Counted from the stretch's first letter, positions 1 through 12,965 are shown. The stretch: DNA of 41,695 nt from Chromera velia (GCA_018398765.1 JAHBMJ010000734.1:1-41695), one strand, 5' to 3'. The notes: a model not told the origin generated them from the sequence alone. Translations and numbers: made by a program.

Positions 1-43
1 ACACACACACACATACACACACAAACACATACACACACATATA

Positions 44-95
<52 letters not shown>

Positions 96-167
96 GATAT
101 ATATATATAGAGAGAGAGAGAGAGACACACACACACATACACACACAAACACATACACACACATATA

Positions 168-219
<52 letters not shown>

Positions 220-291
220 GATATATATATATAGAGAGAGAGAGAGAGACACACACACACATACACACACAAACACATACACACACATATA

Positions 292-341
<50 letters not shown>

Positions 342-413
342 GATATATATATATAGAGAGAGAGAGAGAGACACACACACACATACACACACAAACACAT
401 ACACACACATATA

Positions 414-446
<33 letters not shown>
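1..446. repeat. Compound microsatellite with about 124-bp higher-order period
   Basis: A (CA)n block, an (AT)n block and a (GA)n block follow each other and the whole series repeats about 3.6 times. The marker CAAACACAT recurs at about 22, 146, 270 and 392, giving a period of 122-124 bp. The array lies downstream of the last visible donor of the minus-strand gene at 488-6711, so it is probably intronic. Confidence 0.9.
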
Positions 447-487
447 GCACGCACGCACACACGCACGCATTCTCACACCACACTGAC

Positions 488-3400
488 CTGTCGTTTCTTT
501 CTGACAGAGAGGGACCAGATGAAGAACGCCTTCTCCTTCAATTCCTTCAAACCCAAAGAGGCCTGCTGGAGTGCCCTGGAGGTCGCCAGCCGTCTCCAGG
601 AGTCAAAGTGCACACTCAAAGAACGAAGATGAGCCTTCGTCCTAACCAGATGGGCAGACATGTTCAAAAGCTTCTGACGGACCGCTTTCTCCTGCACCCA
701 AGCAGAGGCAATGAAAGTAGTGAGGGTGTGACTGAATTAAGAAAAGGACCTCTGGTTTCAATTGTGGTCTGTCCGTCATGCATGAATTTGACACGTGTCA
801 ACTGCATGCGGGCAGACCCCTTATTCGTTTCCCCCTGAATTTATTTTTTTGACTCCACGGCTGTCCTGTGAATTCCTCCCTCGCTGCATGCCGTGATTGG
901 CAGAGTGCGTGTGGTTCGGGGAGGAAGCGATGGACCATACAAAAGCCCCCTTTGCCCCTCTTGCCCTCCTCCTCAGTTTATTTGTGTCCAGTAAAACTGA
1001 CCTTCTCCGCTTGCGTCATCCCTGCGCGAGGTTTTGCGGCGAGAGCAGCCCTGCAGATCCAACAGAAGGGAAGAGCCGTCAGATGGCAAAAAGGGACAAA
1101 AGAGAAACGTCAAATGTTCTTCTTTCGACAAAGGGAGATCACGAAGACGAGTATGTTTCCTTTTCAGAGATCGTCGAAGTAAGTGCATCCCCTCAAAATG
1201 AAAAACAAGTGTTTACAATTCAAAAATGAGGAGGACAAAGAAAATCCAAATGATTCACTGATTCACAGAAGACAGACGAACAAACAGACGGACTGCCTGA
1301 ATGACGCACCTCGATATTGATGTGAGGACTTCATTCCTCAGAGGGATGTGCTCAGGCATCCAGGCGACGTTCATCGTTTTGGCCATTTTTCTCCACGCAA
1401 TCACAATTCTTTTCTTCTGCCGGCTCTCAATCTTGTCCTGCATGATCAATGGGTGGATGCACGGATGGATGGATAGAGGGAAGGGAGGAGAAAAAGGGAC
1501 ATGCATGGGAAAGTGCAACACAGTCCACGAAGAGAGGAATCAAAATGCAATCAGTCAGGCGGAAACCACGTCAGGGAAGGGTCCGTGCTGGAGGCCAAAC
1601 AAGACCGAGCCTTTAGAGACAAAAACACCAACCTGTACAGTTTTCTGCTAGAGAATTGGCACTTCTCTCTCTCCCTCTCTTTCCTCTCGACCCCCCCATG
1701 GCCGATTGCATCGAAAGACGAAAAACGACCCCTTCTCCTTCTTTCTAGCGACCCCACAAACGCACCTGTAGTCTCAGCAGCATCGCGTATTTCTCTGGAG
1801 ATGCGATCTGGGACCTCGCCCACACCTTCCAGGCCTGCCGATGATGAGCATAAAGAGACAAGAGATGAGAAGGTAGCAACAAACTCAAATAATAAGGATT
1901 GGGTAATGTATGATGGGGGAGAAAGAAGCAGGGTGAAGTTTTGCAAAGGTGCGGGAGAAACAGAAGTCACACAACAACGATCAAACAGATCTTCCGCACA
2001 AACCAGTCGATCCACTTTCAAACCCACGGCGCTCTCTCATCAGTCATAGTCGACTTGTTTGTTTTTGTCAACGCAGCCTCACGAAGGCCAGCCAACTAGT
2101 AGAGTGAAGTGACTAACCTTGAAGACTGCTTTTTTTGCCTTCTCGTTGCAGACTTGGTGCCACCTCTTGATGACCCAATCGGTGTGGTTCCTCTTCTCCA
2201 ACCACTTCATCACTGCCGACCCGAAATGAACAAACGAACGAACCCGATATCTGCATCGATGCAATAACACACATGCAGTGTACACACATGAAAAGAAAGG
2301 CATTAGATAGAATCAATGGATTCGCTGCTGCTTGTACGTGTGCCAATGTGTGTGGATTTATTGTGTATCTTTGAATGTACAAATGCTCGCAGGTGTGCAC
2401 GCGGCTTCGAAAGTCACTTTCTTTCTGATATTCTTCCCGCCTGCACCTTTTGTCCTCTGACCTTTCCAGCGCGCTTTGGAGTTTCAGAAATTTCCTCCGA
2501 GCGAAAAAGCCCCTCCACCTCTTCTGTACAATCGTTGCTGCCTGAGACCGGACACGAAACCCACTGCCGTCCTCGTCTATGTCGACGTCAAAAAACCTGC
2601 AAGCAGGTATTCAAAGCACGCAATCAATTTGAGGTCAAGGGCTCAAGGCTTTGACACAATGATCCATTCAGGGCGACTCTCTTGGAAAGGGGGGCACACA
2701 GAATCCTGCAGAACGCGCAGAAAAGCTTTTCGGCGACGTCAAATCAACGTGAGAATTAAATCCAAATGCATTGTATGAGGGGACCAATATACACGCCCGC
2801 CCTTTCGGACAGAACGGAGCCAGATGCCGAAATGCACCAAGCCAAGAAAAAAGATTCTTCTTATATGCCATCGGAGTACGAAGGAGTCCCAACAGCAGCT
2901 CATTCACCCCGTCTTTTGACCCTAACAGCGAAACGGAGAACACACCACTCCGACACAAAACTCCGGCAGATTTGGCTGAAATAGAACAGGGAAGCACAGA
3001 AAAGCCTGCTGGGTAAGGTCTGTGATAGATCTCTGCTGCTCACGAAATATTCTGTCTGACCGGGTGAGTGCCTCGACAGTTCTCGTGATGGACGCACACA
3101 TTCCCTGCAACAAAAAGAAAGGAAAAACGGAAGGCGATAGCAAACAGGGACAGACAGGTAAGGTGATGATTTTGCTGTGCGAGCGTTGACGGAGACAGCG
3201 GGACACTCCCTTTTCTCCCCTGCTGATTTTTCGCATTGCAAAAGGACCTGTAGACGCTGCCTGTGAGCGTCTATGTCCAGAAATAGGGATGAGACAGATG
3301 AAGGAACGACGCTGCCTGCTGTCTTCATTTGTCATCGAGTGAGAAGGGACACACACGACCCAGTGCGGCTGTACCAGAGTGGCAAGACACAGCAACTCAT

Positions 3401-4581
3401 TCAGGTCTTCGGGAAACAGAGGCGAAACGGACGAAGGAGAAAAGCTGATGTCACCTCACCGAACTGACCGATGCCTGTTTGCTCCGAGGCGTAAGTTTGA
3501 TGTCTCCTGCCTCAACATATCTGCAACCATTTTCTTTCATACAGAAAAAGAATTCTGTATGAAAGAAAAGGCATAAGTTTGATGTCTCCTGCCTCAACAT
3601 ATCTGCAACCACTTTCTTTCATACAGAAAAAGAATTCTGTATGGAAGAAAATGCATAAGTTTGATGTCTCCTGCCTCAACATATCTGCAACCATTTATCC
3701 ATGCGCTTCGTAAGAATGTTCACTTGCCTTCTGAAGAATGTTCTTCCCTTACCAGTCTCTGTCTTTCTTATTCCATGCCAAGTTCACTCGACCCGAATTT
3801 ACACTTAGCAAATCGAAAAGGCCCCCAACGCCATTCTGTTTACAAAAATCATCAACAGTCCAGATCTTTCTCGTACTCTGATCTCTCTTGACTGTCCAAA
3901 CTGACGCCATAAGCTTTTCCAGATTCCCCACTCGACCGTGGAGTTCTCCTATTCTGTTCTTCAGCCTTTGGTATGCGGCCTCCCCTGTGCCCCCAGAGAG
4001 ACGCTTCATCTCTGCGGAGAGCGACACAAGAGCGCTGCCCCCAGGAGTGGCCTCCTCAAGCGCTTTCGTGTCCCTGCAAGTGGGAAGAATAGGGTCTTCC
4101 GTTAGCATGGACAAAGACCCTTCTAAACACACGACGTCAATGGACGGCATCCGCATCGGAGCAACCCGGGTTCCCATCAGGAAGCAAGGAGGTGAAAACA
4201 GAGCAACAAGCAAGCAAACAAACCGACAGCTAACGAACCCATACACACAGTAAGTAAACCCTTTGTCACTCCATCCAGTCCAAAGGGGGAAGGGAAAGGC
4301 CACAAAAAAAGAACGCGATCAGGCAGGGGAAAGAAATCAAACTCAGAGGAGAGTGGAGAGAAAACAAAACAAACCACAAACAGACGGGCGGACAGACAGA
4401 CGGACCCAGCGATTCCCCCTGCAATCAGAGAGCGTCTCCTGCCCTCTCCCAGATCCTGGGAGCCCGAGTCGTCGGAGTTCTCTCCAATTTCTTTCTCCGC
4501 CCATGGGAGGTCGGCGTCTCTGTAGGTAAAGGTAGACAGACTATATGTTTCTTCTTCTTCTGCCTCTTTTTCTTCGTGAAC

Positions 4582-4630
<49 letters not shown>

Positions 4631-6711
4631 GCGAGAGAAAGAGGGACAAACGGAAAGGAAAGAATGAAGAATAGCGAATTTTCAGGCAGACAGAGGCGTC
4701 CATATTTGTCTGAAAGTCCGGGGCTACAGGTAGAAAGACAAGTAAGCCGGAGGGCAGAGAGAGAGAGAAAAAAAAGAGAGGGAAAGGAAGGTAGAGACGA
4801 GCGAAAACCGACGAGACCCCTAGGACAAAAGTTTCAAAAGATTGAAGGGAGCGCACAGAAAAAGGTGGGGAAGAGAGAAGGTGCGTTAAGGCTCACCGTC
4901 CTCAAAACAACGTAGAGGGATTGATGCCGCACGCATACGTACTCGTAACACGCACAAATAAACTTCAGACAGACAGACAATGTGGTTTCTTTCCCTCAGA
5001 CAGACAGACTGGCAGACACACAGACACACAGACAGACTGACCTGTTATCCCTTTTGCGAGGATACTTCATCCACCTGCAGTGACGTCACCAAACCAACGA
5101 ACGTCACAGTCAGTTTATTCTCATCGGCACCACTCTCTGTGTGAAATTCGAACACAGTCAAAAGCTCTGTATTTGTTCTAGAGCAGAGGTGATAAAAACC
5201 AAAAGCCGATAACCTGGAGGCTAACATACACTGCAGACATGCAACAGATGTTTGCAGGGTTTTCTTTTTTTGTCGCACTCTTCCATTCCCTCTCTCTGCC
5301 TCGATCCCCAACGCAAACTCGCAAAACTCTGCAGGCGTTTGTGTCCCTACCACTTTTCTGATCCGGAAAACTAACAAACAGAATGCACCTAGCTGTCTCT
5401 CCTCTGACCTGCAGAAATTCCTTCCAGGCAGAGGCAAACCGTGTCGATTCGATCGTGACGGAGAGGAGGAGGGAGAGACAGACAGGGCAATAGACTGTAG
5501 AGGTAAGTTTGAGGAGGATACACTCTTCATTGGAAGGAGAGTCGCGCCCCCGCCCTCTCTGTCTCTTCCCCTGTCTCTCGATTGCGCCCCACGCTTAGAG
5601 GGAGACTCAGGCCCCCCCACCGGCCCTCTGTAAGATGCCGAAGCTGAGGATTCCTCTAAAAGAGCTGTTGACACCTCTCCCTGTCCGAACGGAAGAGACG
5701 TCATGAAAGTAGACGTCTGGCCTTCACACTCAGTCTTCACACCTCCCCCAAACCCAAGCACTCCGCCCTCACCAAGTGTGCGAGAGGGGGAAAAAACATC
5801 CCCCTCAGCCTGTGGCCTTCCTAGATGCGCTGCCGAGGCCGAGTGATGCAAGTCGTCCGGAATTGACGTCGGTCGTGATCCAGAGGTTGGAAGCAGGGCA
5901 GCAGAGGCGGAGTGCGGTAGTCCTCCCACACCCTCCCCATGCAGAGGCACTAGACGAGTCCGGGGGCCTGCTCTAGCTTTCCGTGAGAGTGCACCGAAGG
6001 CCGTGGGTGCCCCTGAGACCCTCCGAGAAGCGGCCTTGCCCCTCTGAATCAGATCAGAAGGAAGAAGGGAGACGCCACAGCTTCCTAGATGGGCTGCTGC
6101 TGCCTCTGCCTCCTCTTGGGCCTTCTTGAAAGCTCTGGAGGCGATCGTCTCCTCAAGGGAGGGTCCTACACTCCGGGGAGGAAGGTCGAGAGGAGCAGAT
6201 GACAGACCTGCACTCAAGTGCGAAGAAAGACAAACGCATATGGAGAAAAGAAAGAAGATAATGCAGTGTCTTGAACCCGCCACTGAGAGAAGGTGTGTCA
6301 TGTGCAACTCTTCTGGGGACAGGTAGACCGACTGGGGTGGGTGTTTCTCTTCTGGTTGGGTACTCAAACAAGTTCCGACAGAGAATTCATGTGTGGTGCA
6401 ATGACGGTGAGTTCAAAACTCGGTCACATCCTTGCATCAGCTGCGTCTGTTTGTCTGCCAGTTTTTAGATACACCTGTGCTCCCCAGTCTCATAAGTGTG
6501 ACTGACAAACACTCACGAGGGGCTTCACTGAGCTTAAGCACAGCTGTGAATTGAGGCAAAGAACTCCGTCTCGATGATGCAGGCAAGTGTTGCCGATGAA
6601 CTCACCTGTCGGAACGCCGTGCCTCTCCTGGAGCATCCTCCTTCGCGCAGTGTCTTCGTGTGAGGCATCGAAACCCACGTTCAGGTGCAGGTTGTACTTC
6701 CTCGAGTGCAT
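488..6711 (-). CDS. IQ-motif, Sfi1-like coiled-coil protein (partial, 12 exons visible)
   Basis: Exons read on the minus strand are 6711-6606, 6207-5409, 4519-4406, 4073-3906, 3444-3375, 3104-3061, 2596-2418, 2212-2118, 1834-1766, 1437-1310, 1050-1002 and 691-488. All junctions keep phase and give 675 codons; the gene continues past the left edge. Exon 2 is a Ser/Arg/Gly-rich disordered stretch. Exon 4 holds a leucine-heptad coiled coil. Exon 7 carries an IQ motif (IVQKRWRGFFARRKFLK), and the following exons give short basic helices with regularly placed Trp: WVIKRWHQV, AWKVWARSQ, IVIAWRKMAK, FDSWRRLA, AFFIWSLSVRKKR. IQ motifs bind calmodulin or centrin, and Sfi1-type repeats bind centrin at centrosomes and basal bodies. 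A basal-body or cytoskeletal role is therefore inferred; a general IQ/calmodulin-binding protein is the alternative. The start is uncertain: a TTGTTGCAG acceptor lies 30 nt upstream of the chosen ATG in the same frame, so exon 1 may be internal. Exons 5 and 6 have alternative donors. Confidence 0.68.
3490..3700. repeat. 82-bp tandem repeat with an internal perfect hairpin
   Basis: Units begin near 3491, 3573 and 3655. The first two are almost identical and the third is truncated. Each full unit contains a 13-bp perfect inverted repeat, CTTTCATACAGAA then TTCTGTATGAAAG, around a 6-nt loop (3534-3565 in unit 1). It lies in the intron between exons 4 and 5 of the Sfi1-like gene. Confidence 0.9.
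4534..4635 (-). repeat. (CAGA)n tract with shared intronic core, copy 1
   Basis: A non-repetitive core of about 45 nt next to a (CAGA)n run lies at the 3' end of the second intron of the Sfi1-like gene. The same core recurs at about 27452-27512, and in diverged form at 31425-31505. More CAGA-type repeats follow at about 4967-5040. Confidence 0.75.
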
Positions 6712-6741
6712 GCTTGCTCTGCAGGGAAGAACCAGAGCGTC

Positions 6742-7428
6742 CTGCAACAACGCCTTTCGATCAAGTCTTGCAACACATTGCTTCCGAGATTGCCATGTGT
6801 TGCTTACATTTGGGTCTCTTTCCTCTGTTTGCGGAGTGTTGATGATGCGTCACTTTCTCTTTGTGTGCATATTACTGAGGCTAGACTTGGCGATTTTCCG
6901 TTATCACAAAGAGAGATGAGTGACCATGATCGCTTTCAGATCGACACTGATTCGACTGTCATGCAGTTCATCAACGCTTTGCACAGCACAGCGCTCTCAT
7001 TGCTCCCCAGGTTTACTAATATAGAATGTCCTGACATCAAACCTTTGCGCGCGCGAGTTTTGTCACACGCGGCGCGCGCGCGCGGCCATGCAGTTTTTTT
7101 TTTTTTTTTCGTGTCAGAGCTATTCATATATATTAATATAGTTCCACGAAGCCGTCGTATTCATCTCGAGGTACGGACTGTGATTTGTCCGCTCACTCGT
7201 TCTTGACGAACTCTTTTGGCTCTTTTGCATCCCAAAGAGACCATGGAGTCACCTCTCAAGGCAAAGAAATGACCCAGGAAGTGCCAGCTTGTCTTCTTCA
7301 TTGACAGAGACGGAGGAAAGTCTTGACAGGCCGGCTATTTATTTAGGAGACGGTCTGTTCTTGTCTCCTGTTGTCTTTCCTATTCCTTCCTCTAAACTGA
7401 GAAAGTCTCGAAGGCAGACCACGCAGGG
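6742..7428. promoter_or_regulatory. Divergent intergenic region, probable bidirectional promoter
   Basis: This region separates the starts of the minus-strand Sfi1-like gene and the plus-strand helicase. Two alternating C-G runs sit at about 7046-7055 and 7068-7086, followed by a T run and AT-rich DNA. No convincing coding sequence was seen, although a small unrecognised first exon of the left gene could lie near 7040. The promoter role is inferred from position and from the similar islands in the other two divergent gaps. Confidence 0.45.
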
Positions 7429-10400
7429 ATGTCTCGTCGTGCTGTGCTGCCAAGTACGAGCCTCTTGGCTCTAGCCTGCAGCTGCGTTCTTATTTTTCTG
7501 AATTCCAGTTCCGCGTTTCACCTGAGCCCGCTGCTTCCTTTTCCCTCACCCTCGTCCCCCTCCAAGCGTCGACACCCGACAGCGCTAGATGGGCAGAGAT
7601 TCATGGAGACCAATCTTCCAAAATTCACTGGAAGGAAGCGCAAGAAGGAAAAAAAGGACTTGTATGACCCTGCGGGGAGACACAAGGGGCCTCTCCAGGT
7701 CCCCAACGAGATGAAGAGCGGTGACCTTGACGCTCTGATTAAACGGATGGACAGAAAGTTTGAGGGAATGAATGCGAAGTCCAATCAGAGGGGCAACAGC
7801 GAAAAGGACTTCTTCCTCGAACCTCCATCAATGCCAGACCAGGCTCCCTCTAAGGCAACCCGAATGTTAAGGGCTCTGCTGAATGAGGGAGACGTTGTTT
7901 ATCAGGGAGACGTTCGCCGTCTCCGCAAAAAAACGACGCGAGACCCCACCCAGACGGAGAACAAAAGAAAAGCCGCGGAGTTGGAGTTGATCACCAGGGA
8001 GTACAAGAAGGCTTTCGGGTTTCTGGCTAGGAAAAAGCAGGAGGAGACGGGAAGAGAGGAGGCAAGGGAAGCACATGAGAGGAGACAGAAAGAGGCAGTG
8101 GAGGCCCGAGAAAAGCGCCGTCTCGCCAGAGAGAGGGCCGTAGAGGAGCCCACGGTCTCAAAGGGTATTGCAAAGAGGGCCCTGTCTGCAGCAGCGCGTG
8201 CTGCAGAGGAAGCTGAGGCTTTGAAGGCTTCTCTTGGGGGGAACGGGGGGTCATCCGTGCCCCTCTCTGCCTACGCCCTTAGAGCAAGTCCTCTGGGCGG
8301 GTGGACAGAGGACGAGACGGGGGAGGACAGAAGCGTTGCAGAAGACCAGAAGGAGGAGGTTATTGATGAGTCTTTTGGGGAAGAGGGGGAACGGATGGAC
8401 GTGGGGGAGGAAGGAAAGAAAACGGAGGAGAGGGAGAGTAAGGATAGGAATTTTGTGAAAGAATGGTTGCCTGACAGAGACAGGGGGTTGGGAAGAGTCG
8501 GTGCAACATCTGCTGAACTGACAAAAAAGGCCTTAGAGCTTTCTCGTGCTTCTTCTCTGTCTACATCTGAGGAGAATGGGGGGAGAAGTGCTGATGACGC
8601 CTCCGCCCCGTCCCTTTTCTCTTCTTGTTCTGCCGCAACGAATACCTCTTCCTCCCTTGATGTTGCGAGTGACCAGATGGACCTGGATGATTTTGATGCG
8701 AGACTTGCGAGGGCCATCCGACGCCTTCCACAGGGAAAAAAGGGGGAGTCATCTGAGGTCATTCCTCCCGAAAGTCGACTCTTCAGGTCTGTCTGTCTAT
8801 CTGTCCGTTTTCTGTTTCTGTTCCGTTTCATTCCCGTTTTCCTCCTCCTGTGTCCCCTCTTAAATGAGGAGGCTTTCTTTCGGTCTCTGCGTAAGCCTCC
8901 ACAAACGTTTGTTCCCGCTGCTTCTTATTTCACTAAGATGAACCTGGAGGAGAGCCGTCTCTCCAGAAAAAATCACAAAAGTATTCTCGTGACTTTCGTT
9001 GTAGCAACTCTTCACATTCTTCGTGCAGATATGAGGGTTGCATCGACTTCTCCCGTATGGGGTTTTTGGAACCGGACAAGGGGAAGTCCTTTGAGGACTT
9101 CGGTATTGTTGATCCCTCTCTGTTGGAGGCTCTGAGGGAGGGGGGAGTCAGACATCCCACAGAAGCCCAGAGACGGGTTATGCCCTTGCTCAGTTCAGGT
9201 CACGACGTGGTATGTGAATCTCATACAGGGTCCGGGAAGACTCTTGCTTTCCTCCTTCCCCTTTTGCAAAAAATCGACCCTTCTGTCCGATCACCCCAGA
9301 TGGTCGTAATTGTCCCCTCAAGAGAACTGGCCATCCAGGTTGGCAGAGTCGCACACCAGTTGACTGAGAAGAGTGAGCTGGGGGTTGGTTTGTTGATAGG
9401 GGGGGCAAATCCGGAGAGACAAATGCAGGCCATTCGAAAGGAGAAGCCGCAAATTCTTGTGGGCACTCCTGGACGGTTGTATGACGCTTTCATTGGAAGA
9501 TCGGGATCGCGTCTTCGTGCAGGTGCCATTCGCTATGCGGTTTTAGATGAGGTGGATGCGCTCCTGAGAGAGCCATTCAACCATCACCTAACCGAGCTAA
9601 TGCACACTCTCCCAGAGCCAACCAAAGGACACGGAAGGCTGACTGTGTTCATCAGCGCGACAGCAGGACAGGAAAATGTCCGAGCGTTTGCCCACAAGCA
9701 CATGAAGCCTCATTGGCTTTTTGTTAACCCCACAGGCGTAGTAGCACGTCCGCGTGACACTCCCCCTCCCAGCCAGGGTCAATCTGAACCAACAGAAGCT
9801 CTTTTGCCGACTGACAAGAAGAAGTGGCTCCGGCTTCTCCCCCCCAATGTGCAACATGTGTACCTTCTCACAAGCGAGCACAGAAGACTTCCAGAGTTAC
9901 GTCGATTGATGGGTTCTGACCCTGCAGACAAGCGTGTGCTTGCCTTCTGCAACACCCAGGGCAGAGTCAAATTTGCTGTTGACTGGATGCAGAGACGTAA
10001 ACGTCCGTGTGCCCCCCTCTCGGGCTGGACGTCCAAGGCAGAGAGGGCGGAGGTTTTTCGAGAGCTCCAGGACGGGGGGGTGGATTTGACGATTGCTACA
10101 GAGGTTTGTGCCAGAGGGGTAGATCTTCCGTTCCTCACCCATGCGGTGAATCTAGATTTGCCGAATGATATTGAGCATTACGTGCATAGGGCGGGGCGCG
10201 TAGGGAGGGCAGGAAATCCTGGGTTGGTTGTCAATTTCGTGACTCCCGACAACAGGTTTGTGATTAAGAAATACGAAAAGGCGCTGGGGTTGAAAATTCC
10301 CAGGGTAGAGTTGTTTGAGGGCCGGTTGTGGGTGATGAAGAGCAGAAGGAAGATGGAGGCACAGGTGAAGGAAATGAAGGACAAAGACCCCGGCAGAGAA

Positions 10401-10913
10401 GTGCATTTGTGGTCTGAGACGATGGCACAAGAGAGATTTGAGAAGAGGAAAATGAAGGGGAGAGGAAAGGCAGTGGCGGGAGAAGACAAGGATGATGAAG
10501 AGAAAGGAGAAGGGAGTGAATTGGGGTTGGGAGAAACAAAGGATCCCTTTGACTGGGAGGAGGGGGTTTCGTCTTCCCCTGACCACATTTTTGAAACTTC
10601 CTCTTCTTCAGAATCTTCTGGGGAGGTTCGTGCTCTCTTAGGGACCGAAAGGGAAAGAGAGGGAGAGAGTATGGAGGATGATGATGATGAGGACGAGGAT
10701 TATGTGCTTCCGGTCGAACACAAATCCGTTCGGAGGGAAACGGAGGAAAAGAAAAAGGAGAGATGGTCTAAAGAGAGAAAACAGAAAGGAATGCTGAGAG
10801 AGGGCAAGGCTCCACCGAGGTCTCCGAAAAAGAGGTGGAGAGACTTTCCTGCAATGCGAAAGAGAACGCAGGCGCACCAGAGGCGGAAGAGGAGAACCAA
10901 GAGCCGAGACTGA
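7429..10913 (+). CDS. DEAD-box (DEVD) ATP-dependent RNA helicase, probably plastid-targeted
   Basis: Exons 7429-8786 and 9029-10913 join in phase (AG+A) and give 1080 residues. Residues 8-29 form a hydrophobic signal peptide ending in SSSA|F, followed by a Ser/Pro/Arg-rich stretch; this is the bipartite leader of complex red plastids. The rest of exon 1 is charged and coiled-coil-like. The core begins in exon 2 with a Q motif (Phe about 474, PTEAQ to about 500). It continues with motif I SHTGSGKT (517-524), Ia PSRELA, Ib GTPGRL, II DEVD (626-629, Val where DEAD has Ala), III SAT (662-664), V near 810 (ARGVDLP) and VI near 838 (HRAGRVGRAG). The tail is acidic, then strongly basic. These enzymes remodel RNA or RNPs using ATP; ribosome assembly or RNA processing in the plastid stroma is inferred. 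The 242-nt intron opens with a GTCTGTCTGTC repeat. The start ATG is the first that supplies the signal peptide. Confidence 0.92.
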
Positions 10914-11910
10914 GTTCGATGGTGTTCGTTCGTTTTACAGAAAAATACCGGAATCGTAATAAATCGTAAATTTCAATTCACAATGTGATGCTGCTATTTA
11001 TGAACCAGATTATTAGTGATTTGGTGGTGTATTGCATGTTGAAGTTGTCTAATAACTTTAAAGCAGGATTCCAGGGAATCCTCATCCACCCCCCCCCTCT
11101 AGCCCCCCCTCCCCATAAATATCTAGTCTAAGTTGTCATCAAAGCGGCGATACAAAGCCTTGATAAATTTGCTGCCTTGTTAGTGGTTTGGGATCTGGCG
11201 TATATCTGGCGTTGCTGGATCTAGGATTTAACTGGGGAAATTAACCCCCATGCAATCACCATCATTGATTGATTGATTTCATCATCAATTTGATTAGTTT
11301 CAAATTAATTTGGAATTATGCATGTAAAATATAGCTAAAATGAATTTAAGGCTCTAGTTTGGCTGTTTAAGCTAGTGTGTTGGCTGCTTGCACATTTAGC
11401 TGCATCCAGAGGCTAGAGTTGCACAGATAGCTGCACATTTTACCCAAAGTTATCCCTAAACTTGCATGGAGTATATCACTGTATATGTCAAATATGAAAA
11501 ATATTTGAAATAATGAAGCTTAGGAGTTCGAATAAAAATAAAACTTCATAAGGAGCTTTAGTTTCAGTGTTTCCGCAGTTTTAAGCTTCCCAGCATTTTA
11601 ATTTTTTTATTAGGGTCCAACGTATCTTAATTACCCTACTATAATGCATTACTTAGGATAGTATAGTGTAACATAAAGTAAAAATTAAGGTATTGATAAA
11701 CTTTTGCCCTATGTGTTAACTTATTCTACTAGTCGGAATTGCTTACCATTGCTTACACAAAAAATTAAAAGTTTGAATTGGTGTTTTTCTTAGTGTTTTT
11801 CAGTCGATAACTATCGCTAACTATCGATAACGGTCTGAACTTGACTCGAAATTGCTTTTAAAAACTACTAGTAGCAAAAGAAAAACCGGATATCTTTTTG
11901 AACGGTTTAA
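10914..11910. other. AT-rich intergenic region, no gene seen
   Basis: About 1 kb of AT-rich DNA between the convergent ends of the helicase and the DUF6604-like gene. It holds short homopolymer runs and GATT repeats near 11265. No long open frame, RNA gene or intact transposon was recognised. The 3' UTRs of both genes must lie at its edges. Confidence 0.6.
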
Positions 11911-12888
11911 TTAAGTTAATTCTGGAAAGACCATCTCTCGGAAACGCAGCTTCAGCTGAGCCTCCAACTGTGACTGAGTCTTCTCATGGCTAGTCTCATG
12001 GTCGAACGCGAAGAGGCGGAAAGACTTCAGATCAGACGGAATGCTTTTTTTCAAATTATCTGAAGCTTTCAGAAGAAATCGACGCAATTCGTTGGGAAGC
12101 GCATCTACAGGTCTTGCCGTCCCTTCCCTCACCTCTGTACCCCGCTCTCCTTCTGCTTCCTTCTGAACTCCCTCTGCATCCATTCCCTTCTCGTCTTCAT
12201 TTCCTGTCTCTGCTCCTGCAGCGACGGGAGAGACCAGAACAGAAGGAACGTTAGGAGGCGACGCTCGGACAGCTGCAGCTGGTGCAGCTGAGGAAGACGA
12301 CGACGACGAAGAAGAAGAAGAGGGTGGAGTAACAGGGTTACTGTCGAGAAGGGAAAGAGATGCTTCCCCTTTTGGAATGTTTTGTGTGCCTTCTGTGTCT
12401 CCTTCCGAGCCTCTCTCCGAAAGGCAGCCTATTTCTTCCGTTCCCCCTCGCCCCCTTTCCCTTCCGGACCCCACAGATGAAGGAGGGCGACTACTGCTCT
12501 CCCGCCAGGAGACCTCCGCATTCCTTCCACTCACTGAGAGACCTTTTGACTGTCTGTCCAGATTTACAGCTTCATCGCACAGACAGAGAAGGCCCAGGAC
12601 CTCAACAAGAGCTACACTCCTAGTCATCTCCTGCTCCATCTCCACGTCGGACCTTCGATTGAATCGTTTGTTTTGATGGTGCTTCATCGCAGCAGCTCTC
12701 CCTCTTGCCTTCTTCTCCCCCTCCTCCGGTTTGCCCAAATGGACCCCCCCATTCAAGACCTTCCTCTGCACTGCCGGACCCACACTGCCCACCCCTGTGG
12801 TGACATCCTGGAAGACAAGCAGCAGCTTCATCGTCACAGCCAGCAGATTCACGCGAAGAAAATCATCATCCATTGCCTCCTTCACTCT

Positions 12889-12924
<36 letters not shown>

Positions 12925-12928
12925 ACAC

Positions 12929-12965
<37 letters not shown>

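Noticed and set aside
2500-2600. EF-hand-like DIDEDGSGF next to the IQ motif
   Set aside because: The acidic residue at loop position 12 is Arg and no paired hand is visible, so calcium binding is not supported.
3490-3700. CRISPR-like array
   Set aside because: Repeats are directly adjacent with no unique spacers, and the window is eukaryotic.
5045-5405. 3' part of the long frame as coding sequence of the Sfi1-like gene
   Set aside because: Splicing at 5409 to 4519 restores phase exactly, and the sequence beyond 5409 looks like intron.
8787-9135. Extension of helicase exon 1 to the stop at 9135
   Set aside because: It would replace the helicase core by a hydrophobic Phe/Leu tail; splicing 8786 to 9029 gives an in-phase Q motif.
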